Positions 1 to 8,602 of a stretch of 64,000 bases of DNA are shown here, piece after piece. Below the pieces are notes generated by a model that saw nothing but the letters and a program-made list of their open reading frames with translations, was not told where the DNA came from and did no database searches. The position numbers and the translations under genes were made by a program. This DNA comes from Actinomycetes bacterium (GTDB lineage: Bacteria; Actinomycetota; Acidimicrobiia; Acidimicrobiales; Palsa-688), in contig JAKBBA010000003.1 of NCBI GenBank assembly GCA_021808665.1, positions 62,001 through 126,000 on the forward strand. Reading direction: 5' to 3'. Position 1 is the first letter of the stretch. Each line of letters opens with the position of its first letter.

Positions 1-402
1 GGGCCGGCTGCGTTCCCAGTCTCGACGCTGCTGATCAACATTACGGGAAGCTTCGTGCTCGGAGCGCTCCTTACGGTGCTGCTCGAGCGCTGGCGACCCA
101 GCGAGTACGTGCGGCCGCTGATAGCGAGCGGGCTCATTGGGGCCTACACCACGTGGTCCACCTTCATGGTGGAATCCGACCAGCTTTTCCAGCATGGCCA
201 CCTTTCCACGGGCTTCGCCTACCTCGCAGCGTCACTCTGCGGGGGGCTCGTGGCCGGCTGGGTGGGCGTGCTCGCCGGTCGGCTGGAACCCCGGGCGCTG
301 CTGCCAGTCGAAGCTTTCGCCAGGGACAGGAAGCGCACGACATCCTCCCAAGCCGGGAGCACGACGTCTTCGGGGGCGTCGAGGAAGCCGCGAGACCGTT
401 GA
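1..402 (+). CDS. crcB: Fluoride channel CrcB/Fluc, C-terminal part (5' end outside window)
   Basis: The reading frame is open from the first base, so this is the C-terminal 133 residues of a small membrane protein. Three hydrophobic segments are visible (about residues 7-28, 39-61 and 70-95). They carry the CrcB signatures: an N-x-T-G-S-F-x-L-G stretch near the start and GLIGAYTTWSTF in the second visible helix, the region that supplies pore-lining phenylalanines in Fluc channels. The family forms dimers that export fluoride. A short polar tail follows the last helix. The stop codon overlaps the TTG start of the DUF190 gene (TTGA), and a second crcB follows, so the three genes look translationally coupled. 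Any fluoride riboswitch would lie upstream of the window. Confidence 0.88.
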   Translation, partial: GPAAFPVSTLLINITGSFVLGALLTVLLERWRPSEYVRPLIASGLIGAYTTWSTFMVESDQLFQHGHLSTGFAYLAASLCGGLVAGWVGVLAGRLEPRALLPVEAFARDRKRTTSSQAGSTTSSGASRKPRDR

Positions 403-755
403 CGGCTCTGCCGGAGCGCTGCGAGCGGCTGAGCGTATTACTGGTGGAAACCGACCGACACGGCAAGCTGCCGCGCTACGTGGAGCTCGTCGAGCGGGCC
501 CGCCGGGCCGGACTCGCAGGGGCTACCGTGACGGCAGGGATATCAGGATTCGGGAACAGTGGCCATGTCCACCGGCGTCACGCCGTGTCGCTGAGCGAAG
601 ACGTACCGGTCGAAGTCACCATCGTCGAGAGCCCCGAGCGTCTCGACGAGTTCCTCTTACAAGCAGGGGACCTCCTCGAAGGTCACCTAGTGGTGCGCAG
701 CCCAGTTCGCGTGGTGCTCCACCGCCAACGCTCCCTCGGCGGCCCACAGTCGTGA
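399..755 (+). CDS. DUF190 family protein between two crcB genes
   Basis: A 118-residue soluble protein matching the DUF190 (COG1993) family. It opens with the E-R-L-S-V-L-L-V-E-T-D-R strand and contains the GISGFGNSGHVH glycine/histidine segment typical of this PII-like fold. DUF190 genes are often found beside crcB, so a role in fluoride response is inferred from context, not shown biochemically. I start it at TTG 399, because that overlaps the crcB stop as TTGA and has a GAGGAA ribosome site about 12 bases upstream. The frame is open further upstream but would overlap crcB. Its TGA stop overlaps the ATG of the next crcB (TGATG). Confidence 0.75.
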   Translation: MTALPERCERLSVLLVETDRHGKLPRYVELVERARRAGLAGATVTAGISGFGNSGHVHRRHAVSLSEDVPVEVTIVESPERLDEFLLQAGDLLEGHLVVRSPVRVVLHRQRSLGGPQS

Positions 756-1123
756 TGACCCTGTTGGAGGTCGGCGCCGGCGGGATGCTTGGAGCACCCG
801 CCAGGTACCTGCTGGACCAGTTCGTCTCGACCAGGACTGAGGGGTCGTTCCCGTGGGGCACGTTCGTCGTGAACCTTACGGGGGCGTTGCTACTCGGTTT
901 CGTCGTGGGACTGTCAGTCCACCACCGCCTCGGCCCTGCGCCCGTCGCCTTGGTAGGAACCGGCTTCTGTGGTGCGTATACGACATTTTCCACGTTCACT
1001 TACGAGACGGTCGCCCTGATGGCAGAGGGCCGTCACCTGTCCGCCTTGTGTAACGCTGGGGGATCCCTCGTCCTCGGGCTTGCCGGCGCCGGCGCAGGGC
1101 TGGCTTTAGCCGCGCTCGTATAG
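755..1123 (+). CDS. crcB: Fluoride channel CrcB/Fluc, second copy
   Basis: A complete 122-residue CrcB protein with four predicted membrane helices. Landmarks are GGMLGAPARYLLDQF at the N-terminus, an N-L-T-G-A-L-L-L-G helix and GFCGAYTTFSTFTYE, the conserved pore helix. The length is normal for the family (about 110-130 residues). The ATG overlaps the stop of the DUF190 gene, which fixes the start. Actinobacteria and Firmicutes commonly carry paired crcB genes whose products form heterodimeric fluoride channels, so the two copies here probably work together. A weak GC hairpin after the stop is the only terminator candidate before the next gene. Confidence 0.9.
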   Translation: MTLLEVGAGGMLGAPARYLLDQFVSTRTEGSFPWGTFVVNLTGALLLGFVVGLSVHHRLGPAPVALVGTGFCGAYTTFSTFTYETVALMAEGRHLSALCNAGGSLVLGLAGAGAGLALAALV

Positions 1124-1191
1124 CCCTTACGCCCTCCCCGGGCGCCACCGCTCTGGTCACGTTCGACCCGGTCCACAAGTAGCCTTGAGAG

Positions 1192-2913
1192 ATGGACGAC
1201 GTTTTCCAAGGAGTCGAGCAGCTGTCAGGCGTAGAAGGCGACGCTCGCGACGGACGTGAATGGTGGCGTGACGCAGTTATGTACCAGGTCTACGTGCGCA
1301 GTTTCGCCGACTCCGACGGTGACGGCGTGGGCGACCTGCGTGGCGTGGCTTCGCGCCTCGACTACATCGCCGATCTGGGGGTTGACGGCATCTGGCTGAA
1401 CCCGTTCTACAAGTCGCCCCAGGAGGATGGCGGTTACGACGTCGCGGATTACTTCGAGGTGGACCCACTTTTCGGGACGCTCGCCGACTTCGACGCCCTG
1501 CTCGGCCAAGCGCACGCGCTCGGCATGCGAGTCCTCGTAGACCTCGTGCCGAACCACACGTCGTCACGCCACGAGTGGTTCCAGGCTGCTCTGGAATCTC
1601 CCCCAGGTAGCTTCGAGAGGGACCGTTACATTTTCAGGCCCGGCAGGGGTCCATGCGGTGACGAACCGCCGAACAACTGGCGGAGCGTGTTCGGCGGTTC
1701 CGCTTGGAGCAGAGTCAGCGACTCAGATCCCCAAGGTGCCGGCGGCGTTCCGGCGGAGTGGTACCTGCATCTGTTCGCGCCGGGTCAGCCGGATCTCAAC
1801 TGGGAGTGTGAGGAGGTAAGGAGCTACTTCGACGACGTCCTGCGATTCTGGCTCGGTAGAGGTGTCGACGGCTTCCGTATCGACGTCGCCCACGGTATGG
1901 TCAAGGACCAGGACCTACCGGACTTCGACGGCGAGGAAGAAGCCGACGGCGAACCGGACCCGTCGGGCATGAACGGGGATGACCACCCCTACTGGGATCG
2001 AGATGAGGTCCACGATATCTACCGACGGTGGAGGAAGATCCTTGATGCCTATCCGGGTGAGAGGGTCTTCCTCGCCGAGGCTTGGGTGAAAACCCCCGCG
2101 CGGTTAGCTCGCTATCTGCGCCCCGACGAGTTGCACATGGCCTTCAACTTCGATTTCCTAAAATGTGACTGGGACGCCGACGCTTTTGCAAGGACCATAT
2201 CTTCGACCCTGTCAAACCTGACCCAGGTGGGCGCGGCGCCTACCTGGGTGTTGTCCAACCATGACGTGGTACGCCATGTAACCCGGTACGGTGACGGGCC
2301 GGCCGGACTATCCCGAGCACGGGCGGCTCTTCTGTTGATGCTGGCGCTTCCAGGTAGCGCATTCGTCTACCAGGGCGAAGAGCTTGGCCTTCCTGAGGTG
2401 ACAGACCTGCCCGATAACGTCCTGCAAGACCCCACTTTCTTGCGCACGGACGGCAAGGTGCGGGGAAGGGACGGCTGCCGTGTCCCGATCCCGTGGGACG
2501 AGAGCGGCCCAGGTTTGGGTTTCTCGACTGCCGCTCCGTGGCTACCACAGCCGGTGTCGTGGGCGCAGCTGTCGGTTAGCCACCAGAGCCATGACGCCAC
2601 CTCGACTCTCGCTTTGTACCGCCAAGCCTGTGAACTGCGCAGACGCCTACGGCCCTACCTTGCCGGCCCGGAGTTCAGCTGGGTGCGCGCAGCCCCGGGG
2701 CTGGTAGCGTTCAAGAGGGGAGACAACTTAAGCTGTGTAGTTAACTGCTCCGAAGAGCCCGCGGAGCTACCCGCCGGGGTACTCGATGCTGGACCTGTCG
2801 TGCTTTCGAGCGCCCCAGCTGCGACTTCGCTGCTCTCGAAGTCGAACACCTCGCAGGCCGCCTCTCTGATACCCGCCAACTCGGCATTGTGGTTCGCCCG
2901 AACGCCGTCTTGA
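1192..2913 (+). CDS. GH13 alpha-glucosidase / oligo-1,6-glucosidase-like enzyme
   Basis: A 573-residue cytoplasmic glycoside hydrolase of family 13, with no signal peptide. The (beta/alpha)8 barrel shows all conserved regions: DLVPNH at 117-122, GFRIDVAH with nucleophile Asp231, FLAEAW with acid/base Glu296, and SNHD with transition-state Asp358. A small beta domain ends the protein. The length and the YQVYVRSFADSDGDGVGDLRG opening (region 0 of oligoglucosidases) place it with alpha-glucosidases, oligo-1,6-glucosidases and sucrose or trehalose hydrolases, but the exact substrate cannot be read from sequence. It stands alone between the crcB cluster and convergent tadA. A second, different GH13 gene lies 8 kb away on the opposite strand. 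Confidence 0.85.
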   Translation: MDDVFQGVEQLSGVEGDARDGREWWRDAVMYQVYVRSFADSDGDGVGDLRGVASRLDYIADLGVDGIWLNPFYKSPQEDGGYDVADYFEVDPLFGTLADFDALLGQAHALGMRVLVDLVPNHTSSRHEWFQAALESPPGSFERDRYIFRPGRGPCGDEPPNNWRSVFGGSAWSRVSDSDPQGAGGVPAEWYLHLFAPGQPDLNWECEEVRSYFDDVLRFWLGRGVDGFRIDVAHGMVKDQDLPDFDGEEEADGEPDPSGMNGDDHPYWDRDEVHDIYRRWRKILDAYPGERVFLAEAWVKTPARLARYLRPDELHMAFNFDFLKCDWDADAFARTISSTLSNLTQVGAAPTWVLSNHDVVRHVTRYGDGPAGLSRARAALLLMLALPGSAFVYQGEELGLPEVTDLPDNVLQDPTFLRTDGKVRGRDGCRVPIPWDESGPGLGFSTAAPWLPQPVSWAQLSVSHQSHDATSTLALYRQACELRRRLRPYLAGPEFSWVRAAPGLVAFKRGDNLSCVVNCSEEPAELPAGVLDAGPVVLSSAPAATSLLSKSNTSQAASLIPANSALWFARTPS

Positions 2914-2963
2914 ACCCGCGCTACACACGAACACTCCGGACCCCGGTCCTCCTCCCAGTGAAC

Positions 2964-3467
<504 letters not shown>

Positions 3468-3513
3468 CGCCTCGAAGGCTACCGCTGCCGGCACACCGGT
3501 AGCGCGGGCCGCA

Positions 3514-4230
3514 TCAGTGCGGTCTGCACCCCCCGAAGATGGCGTTTTCGAGGTCTTTCCAGTACACGTCGACGGCTTCGAAACCGGCGTCTTCGAGCCA
3601 GCGAAGCTGCGGGTCGAGAGGAGAAATATAGCGGATATGGTTTTCCCAGCGCTTCTGCTGTTCTGGGGTGCGGTTCGCTCGAGCCGCCGGGGCGGCGGGG
3701 TCGCGACGATCACCGACCCGCTGCCAGGCGTCGGCCATGACCGGGGAGGTGGCCCCGACCGGGTCGTAGTTCAAGTACCAGCCGCCCGGCTCCAGGTGCT
3801 CCAGGATCTCCGCGAAAAGTTGCTTTTTGCGTTCGTCGGGAACGTGGTGGACGCACAAGGAGCTGATAACAGCGTGAGAGCTCCTTGGAAGCTCCGCTGG
3901 CCAGCCTGGGGCTTCGAGGTCCATGGTCACGTACCGGAAACGGCCTTCGTAAGAGGCCAGAGAGGAAAGGCCCTCGGCCATCATCTGGGGCGAGAAATCA
4001 GCGAGGACAGCCCTAGCCGAGGTATAGCGGTCGAGGACTGCTCGGCTGGCAGCCCCAGTTCCAGCGCCCAGATCGACGAAGGTGAACTCCTCGTCGTCAG
4101 CGAAAGGCAGGAGGTCTACCATCACCTGGCGATGGGCGCTGCGGGTGTGTTCCCGTTGGGATGACGAAGCTACCCAGTCCGCCACTTGAGCTTCGTCGGT
4201 CCATATCGCTGCGTTGTGGTCTGCTGGCAC
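3514..4230 (-). CDS. Class I SAM-dependent methyltransferase
   Basis: A 238-residue protein with a Rossmann-type methyltransferase core. Motif I is VDLGAGTGA at residues 52-60, followed by the acidic A-D-F-S at the end of strand 2 and SSLCVHHVPD as the post-I/motif II region. The layout resembles the UbiE/trans-aconitate methyltransferase group (Methyltransf_25 type). The substrate is not predictable. The gene lies 16 bases downstream of the cytochrome P450 stop on the same strand, so it may modify a product of that oxidation or simply share the transcript. ATG 4230 is the only reasonable start. Confidence 0.75.
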   Translation of the reverse strand: MPADHNAAIWTDEAQVADWVASSSQREHTRSAHRQVMVDLLPFADDEEFTFVDLGAGTGAASRAVLDRYTSARAVLADFSPQMMAEGLSSLASYEGRFRYVTMDLEAPGWPAELPRSSHAVISSLCVHHVPDERKKQLFAEILEHLEPGGWYLNYDPVGATSPVMADAWQRVGDRRDPAAPAARANRTPEQQKRWENHIRYISPLDPQLRWLEDAGFEAVDVYWKDLENAIFGGCRPH

Positions 4231-4246
4231 GGCGTGACTCTACTCG

Positions 4247-5464
4247 TCAGTTAAGGACCCGTACAGGCAGGTTCCTCGGGCCGCGCACCTGGCCCCCAGA
4301 CCAGCTGACAGCTTCGGGGTCTGCGAGCTCGAACTCGGGGTAGCGGGCGATCCACTCTTTTAGGGCCACGGTGAGTTCCATCCTCGCCAAGTTCGAGCCG
4401 AGGCAGCGATGTATTCCCAGTCCGAAGGCGGCGTGACGGTTCTCCTGCCTGTCGATCAGGATCTTGTCGGCGTCGGGGAAGACGGTCTCGTCCCGGTTGG
4501 CAGAGGGGAAAGGAAGGAGGACCCAGTCGTCTTTCTGCATGCGGTGGCCGTGGAAGTCGAAGTCTTCTATGACGAGACGGCCCATCGTCACCGGCGCGTA
4601 GGCTCGCAAGAACTCCTCGATAGCGGTCGGCCAGAGTGAAGCGTCCGAGGCCAGACGGCGCCTGTCGTCGGGGTGGGATCCAAGATGCCACAGGGCGGCC
4701 CCGATCGCCGACCAGGTTGTGTCGATGCCGGCGACCATGAGGAGGATCATCGTTCCGCGGACGTGTTCGATGGCCAGCTTGTTGCCGTCGATCTCGGCTT
4801 CCAAGAGGAACGAGGTGAGGTCGTCACGAGGCTGGGCCCGGTGAGCTTCGATCTGATCGTTGAGGTAGGCCTCGATCTCGCCTTGCATGAACATGTCTAA
4901 ACGTTCCTCGCTGGGAAGGTCGACTTTCTCTAGGACCTGGGTTATGAAACGCCGAAAGATGTCAGCGTCTTCGAGAGGGAACCCGAGCATTCCGACGATC
5001 ACGCCCACCGGGATGTGCTGGGTGTATTCCACGGCGGCGTCGAAGACAGAGCGTCCAGCGGTCGCGTCCAGCAACTCTCCGCACAGCTTGCGGACCATCG
5101 GCTCTAGAGAGGCAATTTTCTTCGGTGCGAAGGCCGGAAGAAGCATCCGGCGTGCCACGGCGTGGAACGGAGGGTCCGAGGTGATGGGCGGAGCAAGACC
5201 GATTGGCGCAGGCAAGTCGAGTTCCGTCGGGCGCAGGTTGTCCACGACGACCGCCCGCGAGGTGAAGTGCTCTGTGTCGTAAGCGACCTCGGACACCAGT
5301 TCGTGGGTGGTCGGCAGCCAAGTGCCTCCGTAGCGCTCGCTGTGAGCGACCGGACACTGCGCTCGGAGGTCCGCCCAGATGGGGTAAGGGTCACGAACCC
5401 AGGTCGGGTCCGTGTGGTCGAAGTCGGTCGTCCAGTTCCCGACGGGGGCTTGGCGGCCGGTCAT
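4247..5464 (-). CDS. Cytochrome P450
   Basis: A 405-residue soluble bacterial P450. The heme-binding loop FGLGIHRCLG gives the thiolate ligand Cys354. The I-helix carries AGIDTT (245-250) with the proton-relay Asp-Thr pair, and the K-helix E-x-x-R is at 284-287. N-terminal W-V-R-D-P-Y-P-I-W is typical of actinobacterial class I P450s. Its ATG overlaps the ferredoxin stop as ATGA, so enzyme and electron donor are translationally coupled. No ferredoxin reductase lies nearby, so it must be supplied from elsewhere. The family cannot be fixed without alignment; members in this clade oxidise terpenes, steroids and other hydrophobic compounds. Confidence 0.93.
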   Translation of the reverse strand: MTGRQAPVGNWTTDFDHTDPTWVRDPYPIWADLRAQCPVAHSERYGGTWLPTTHELVSEVAYDTEHFTSRAVVVDNLRPTELDLPAPIGLAPPITSDPPFHAVARRMLLPAFAPKKIASLEPMVRKLCGELLDATAGRSVFDAAVEYTQHIPVGVIVGMLGFPLEDADIFRRFITQVLEKVDLPSEERLDMFMQGEIEAYLNDQIEAHRAQPRDDLTSFLLEAEIDGNKLAIEHVRGTMILLMVAGIDTTWSAIGAALWHLGSHPDDRRRLASDASLWPTAIEEFLRAYAPVTMGRLVIEDFDFHGHRMQKDDWVLLPFPSANRDETVFPDADKILIDRQENRHAAFGLGIHRCLGSNLARMELTVALKEWIARYPEFELADPEAVSWSGGQVRGPRNLPVRVLN

Positions 5465-5679
5465 CCCTGGATCTCCGTGACCGTGATCGCGTACTCGGGG
5501 CAGTTCGCAGCAGCGTTTTGGGCCTTGGCCCCGAGTACGCCGTCGACGGTCCCCTCGCCTACTACGAAAGCGTTGCCGAGGTCGTCTACGTCGAATACCT
5601 CAGGGGCGATGGCGAAGCACCGGTTGTGGCCCTGGCAGCGGTCGGGGTCGACCGTCACCTTGAATTTGACTGCGGTCAT
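5461..5679 (-). CDS. P450-associated [3Fe-4S]-type ferredoxin
   Basis: A 72-residue ferredoxin whose cluster motif is C15-Q-G-H18-N-R-C21 with C60-P61. The residue that is the second cysteine in [4Fe-4S] ferredoxins is histidine here, as in many actinobacterial P450 partners. This usually means a [3Fe-4S] cluster on three cysteines. A strong AGGAGGAGA ribosome site (5686-5694) lies 6 bases before ATG 5679, so I reject the longer frame beginning at 5718. The stop overlaps the P450 start. It most likely delivers electrons to that P450. Confidence 0.87.
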   Translation of the reverse strand: MTAVKFKVTVDPDRCQGHNRCFAIAPEVFDVDDLGNAFVVGEGTVDGVLGAKAQNAAANCPEYAITVTEIQG

Positions 5680-5721
5680 GGGGCGTCTCCTCCTAGGCTC
5701 CAATGTGCCCGACGACACAGT

Positions 5722-5752
5722 AACTTAACAGCATTCAGTTGCGTAGGGTCAA
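5722..5752 (-). promoter_or_regulatory. Candidate promoter for ferredoxin-P450 genes
   Basis: On the minus strand TTGACC (complement of 5747-5752) is followed after 19 bases by TAAGTT (complement of 5722-5727), a TANNNT-type actinobacterial -10. The spacing is longer than the usual 17-18. It sits in the gap after the ppc stop, 43 bases before the ferredoxin start, where an internal promoter would separate P450 expression from ppc. Inferred from sequence pattern only. Confidence 0.35.
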
Positions 5753-5757
5753 AGCGT

Positions 5758-8445
5758 TCAGCCGGTGTTGCGCAGACCCGCTGCGATCCCGTTGACGCAC
5801 AAAAGCAGGGCGCGTTCGACGTCGGGATCCTGGGTGTGTCCGGCTCGTTCTGCAGCTCGTACGCGGCGCAGAAGGGAAAGCTGCAAGTCATGTATGGGGG
5901 TCAGGTAGGAGTCCCTCACGGCCAGGGTCCGCCGCAGCACCGGAGCCTTTTCGAGGAGACTGTCCTGGCGGGTCACTTCCACGATTGCGGCGACGGTTCG
6001 GGCGTGCTCGGCTTCGATCATGTCGAACAGTCGCCAGGTGTGGGGGGGTGCAAGGCTTTCCACGTATCGCCGAGCGATTCCCAGGTCGGTCTTGACGAGG
6101 GTCATCTCGACGTTAGATAAGAAGTTTGAAAAAAAGGCCCACCCGTCGCGCATCTCGTCGACAATGTCGGTCATCCCCGCAAGGGTTGCCGCTTGAAGGC
6201 CTGAACCCACCCCGTACCAGCCGGGAACGATCTGGCGGGACTGCGTCCAACCGAACACCCAGGGAATTGCGCGAAGGCCCTCTATGCCAGTCGACCCGTC
6301 AGGCCGTCGAGACGGTCGAGACCCCAGGTGCAGGGCTCCCAGCTGGTCGACCGGCGTCGAGGAAGTAAAGTACTCTGCGAGCATAGGGTCCTCTACGAGC
6401 TCGCTGTAAGCACGGTAGGCGCCTTGGGAGATGGCGTCCATCACCGGGGCCCAACGCTCTAGTTCCCCTTGTCTCAGGCGGGGGGAACTGTGGAGGGCGG
6501 TAGCTTCGAGGGTCGAGGCGAGCATCAACTCCAGGTTCTCCTTTGCGAGCGCCTTCAATGAGTACTTGTCCGATATGACTTCGCCCTGCTCGGTTATTTT
6601 GACCGACCCTGTGATGCTGCCCGGTGGCAGGGCCATGATGGCGTCGTGGGTTGGTCCGCCGCCACGGCCGACCGTGCCTCCTCTACCGTGGAAGAAGATC
6701 ACTCGAACCCCAAACGAAGCGCACACATCGAGCACCGCTCGTTGTGCCTTGTGGATCTCCCACTGAGAAGTTGTGATACCAGCTTGCTTGTTCGAGTCGC
6801 TGTAACCGAGCATTACTTCCTGCACGTTTCCGCGAGCAGCTACGAGCGACCGGTACGAGCGTGAGCTCAGCATGTCGCCGACGATCATCGCTGCGCTGCG
6901 GAGCTCCTCGACGGTCTCGAGAAGCGGAACGAGCCCGATCTTGGCAACGCCTAGCACAGGATCGACGAGGCCGGCCTGTTTGGCGACGACAGCGGCTGCG
7001 AGCACGTCGTCAGCCCCTTTTGTCATCGAGATGATGTAGGTCTCGGCTGCTTTCGGGCCCAGCAGCCCTTGAGCTGTGCCAATAGCCTCGAAGGCCCCGA
7101 AGACTCTAGACGAGCCGGCGCTGAGCGGGACGGGCCTTGCTGCCAGAGGCCGCCGGTTCTCCAGTTCGGAGCTGAGCCGCTCGAGTCGTTCATGGCGGGT
7201 CAGGCCACGGTAAGACTCCCCGAGACGCTCGTACAGCTCGCTCAGCAGTCGGTGGTGCGCTTCGGAATGCTCCCGCACGTCCAGTGACGCCAGGTGCAGA
7301 CCCCAGCAGGAGATGCTGCGGGCCGGACCGTCGAGGGCGGATGCGACAAGATGTCCTCCGTTCGCCAATAGGGAGTTGCGCATCAAAGCCATGTCAGCGA
7401 GCACGCCATCACCGTCGAGGTAATCCCTGCCATCCACGTGGGCTGAACCGTCGTTCAAACGGCGGGCTGTGTTCCTCAGTTTCTGGCTGATGCAGATGCA
7501 CTTGAGCCTGTAGGGCTCCTCGGAGTTGAGGCGGAGGTAGCGATCCTCAATCTCGGGTAGCACCCGCAGATCGGCTTCGATAGAGCTCAGCAGCTCATGC
7601 GAGACGTCTTTGAGCCGGGTTGACATCGCAAGCTGACCGCGTAGGGAGTCCACGGCTCTCACAGCCAGGTCTACGGCGTGCGTGTGTGCCAGGAGAACGA
7701 CTTTCAAGGTTATTTCTGGGGTTACGTTCGGGTTTCCGTCCCGGTCTCCCCCGATCCAGGACCCGAAACGCAGCGGAGTCGACCATGCTTCGGGACCGTC
7801 GGAGCCGACGATCGAATGCCACTCGTCGAGCACCTCGGGTACGGCGCCTCCCGCCAGTTGATCGAAGTAGTAGAGCGCGTTTCGGGCCTCGTCGAGAGGG
7901 TCCGGTTGGGCGACTCGAAGGTCGTCGGTCAGCCAGAGCAGTTCGACGGCCCGCGCGAGTTGCGTGTCCACTTTGGGCCCCGGCTCGACGTCTAACAAGT
8001 CTGCTATCTGCGCTAGTTGCACCAGCTTGGTGCGTCTCGCCGCCTCGGTTGGATGCGCCGTGAAGACCGGCCGCAACTCGACGGCGGAAGCGATCCTGCG
8101 CAGCTCGGCATCGGTGATGCCCGCTTTGCGCGCTGACGCGACAACGTCGGCGAGCCACCCTGTGCGAGTGGTGCGCGCCCTGTGCACTTGCTCGGTGACG
8201 TTCGCAAGGAGGAAATAAGTGCTGAAGGCGCGGACCAGCCGCGTAGCCGACTCCACGTCGAGCCGGTCGAGAAGCTCGGCCGTAGCGTCGCGGTCATCCC
8301 GGCTGCCCGAACGTACCCTCTCGACGAGCTCGAGCACCTGCGGGCCCTCCTGGCGAGCGAGCGTGTCGCCGAGCATGCCGACAATCCGGCGGATGTCAGC
8401 TCGAAGCGCGGAGTCATCGACTTGGGAGGTCTGCATGCCGTCCAT
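5758..8445 (-). CDS. ppc: Phosphoenolpyruvate carboxylase
   Basis: An 895-residue enzyme of full family length that carboxylates PEP to oxaloacetate, replenishing the TCA cycle. Diagnostic segments are VFTAHPTEAARRT with catalytic His131, GGDRDGNPNVT, LGYSDSNKQAG, FHGRGGTVGRGGGP (about 585-598) and RAIPWVFGWTQSR. The C-terminus G-I-A-A-G-L-R-N-T-G is the canonical tail that enters the inhibitory aspartate site. Start is ATG 8445 or ATG 8436; neither has a clear ribosome site. It lies downstream of the two-component system on the same strand, with a 157-base gap that could hold its promoter. Confidence 0.96.
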   Translation of the reverse strand: MDGMQTSQVDDSALRADIRRIVGMLGDTLARQEGPQVLELVERVRSGSRDDRDATAELLDRLDVESATRLVRAFSTYFLLANVTEQVHRARTTRTGWLADVVASARKAGITDAELRRIASAVELRPVFTAHPTEAARRTKLVQLAQIADLLDVEPGPKVDTQLARAVELLWLTDDLRVAQPDPLDEARNALYYFDQLAGGAVPEVLDEWHSIVGSDGPEAWSTPLRFGSWIGGDRDGNPNVTPEITLKVVLLAHTHAVDLAVRAVDSLRGQLAMSTRLKDVSHELLSSIEADLRVLPEIEDRYLRLNSEEPYRLKCICISQKLRNTARRLNDGSAHVDGRDYLDGDGVLADMALMRNSLLANGGHLVASALDGPARSISCWGLHLASLDVREHSEAHHRLLSELYERLGESYRGLTRHERLERLSSELENRRPLAARPVPLSAGSSRVFGAFEAIGTAQGLLGPKAAETYIISMTKGADDVLAAAVVAKQAGLVDPVLGVAKIGLVPLLETVEELRSAAMIVGDMLSSRSYRSLVAARGNVQEVMLGYSDSNKQAGITTSQWEIHKAQRAVLDVCASFGVRVIFFHGRGGTVGRGGGPTHDAIMALPPGSITGSVKITEQGEVISDKYSLKALAKENLELMLASTLEATALHSSPRLRQGELERWAPVMDAISQGAYRAYSELVEDPMLAEYFTSSTPVDQLGALHLGSRPSRRPDGSTGIEGLRAIPWVFGWTQSRQIVPGWYGVGSGLQAATLAGMTDIVDEMRDGWAFFSNFLSNVEMTLVKTDLGIARRYVESLAPPHTWRLFDMIEAEHARTVAAIVEVTRQDSLLEKAPVLRRTLAVRDSYLTPIHDLQLSLLRRVRAAERAGHTQDPDVERALLLCVNGIAAGLRNTG

Positions 8446-8602
8446 CTTTGTGCCTGGCGACAGCTATCCCGCGCCAGCGGGTCGGCTTGACGTGCAAGCA
8501 GGAGGCTCAAGGGATGATCACCTACTTAGCTACTTATCCCGGCCGGCCGCGGAGAGGACAGACCCCGGAGTAGCCCGCTGATCTGTCGGGAGGCAGTTCC
8601 GG

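Noticed and set aside
2935..2950. GGACC-CC-GGTCC between the first GH13 gene and tadA
   Set aside because: The loop would be only two bases; not a convincing terminator.
8468..8481. CCCGC-GCCA-GCGGG hairpin upstream of ppc
   Set aside because: Five pairs only and common in this GC-rich DNA; no evidence for attenuation.
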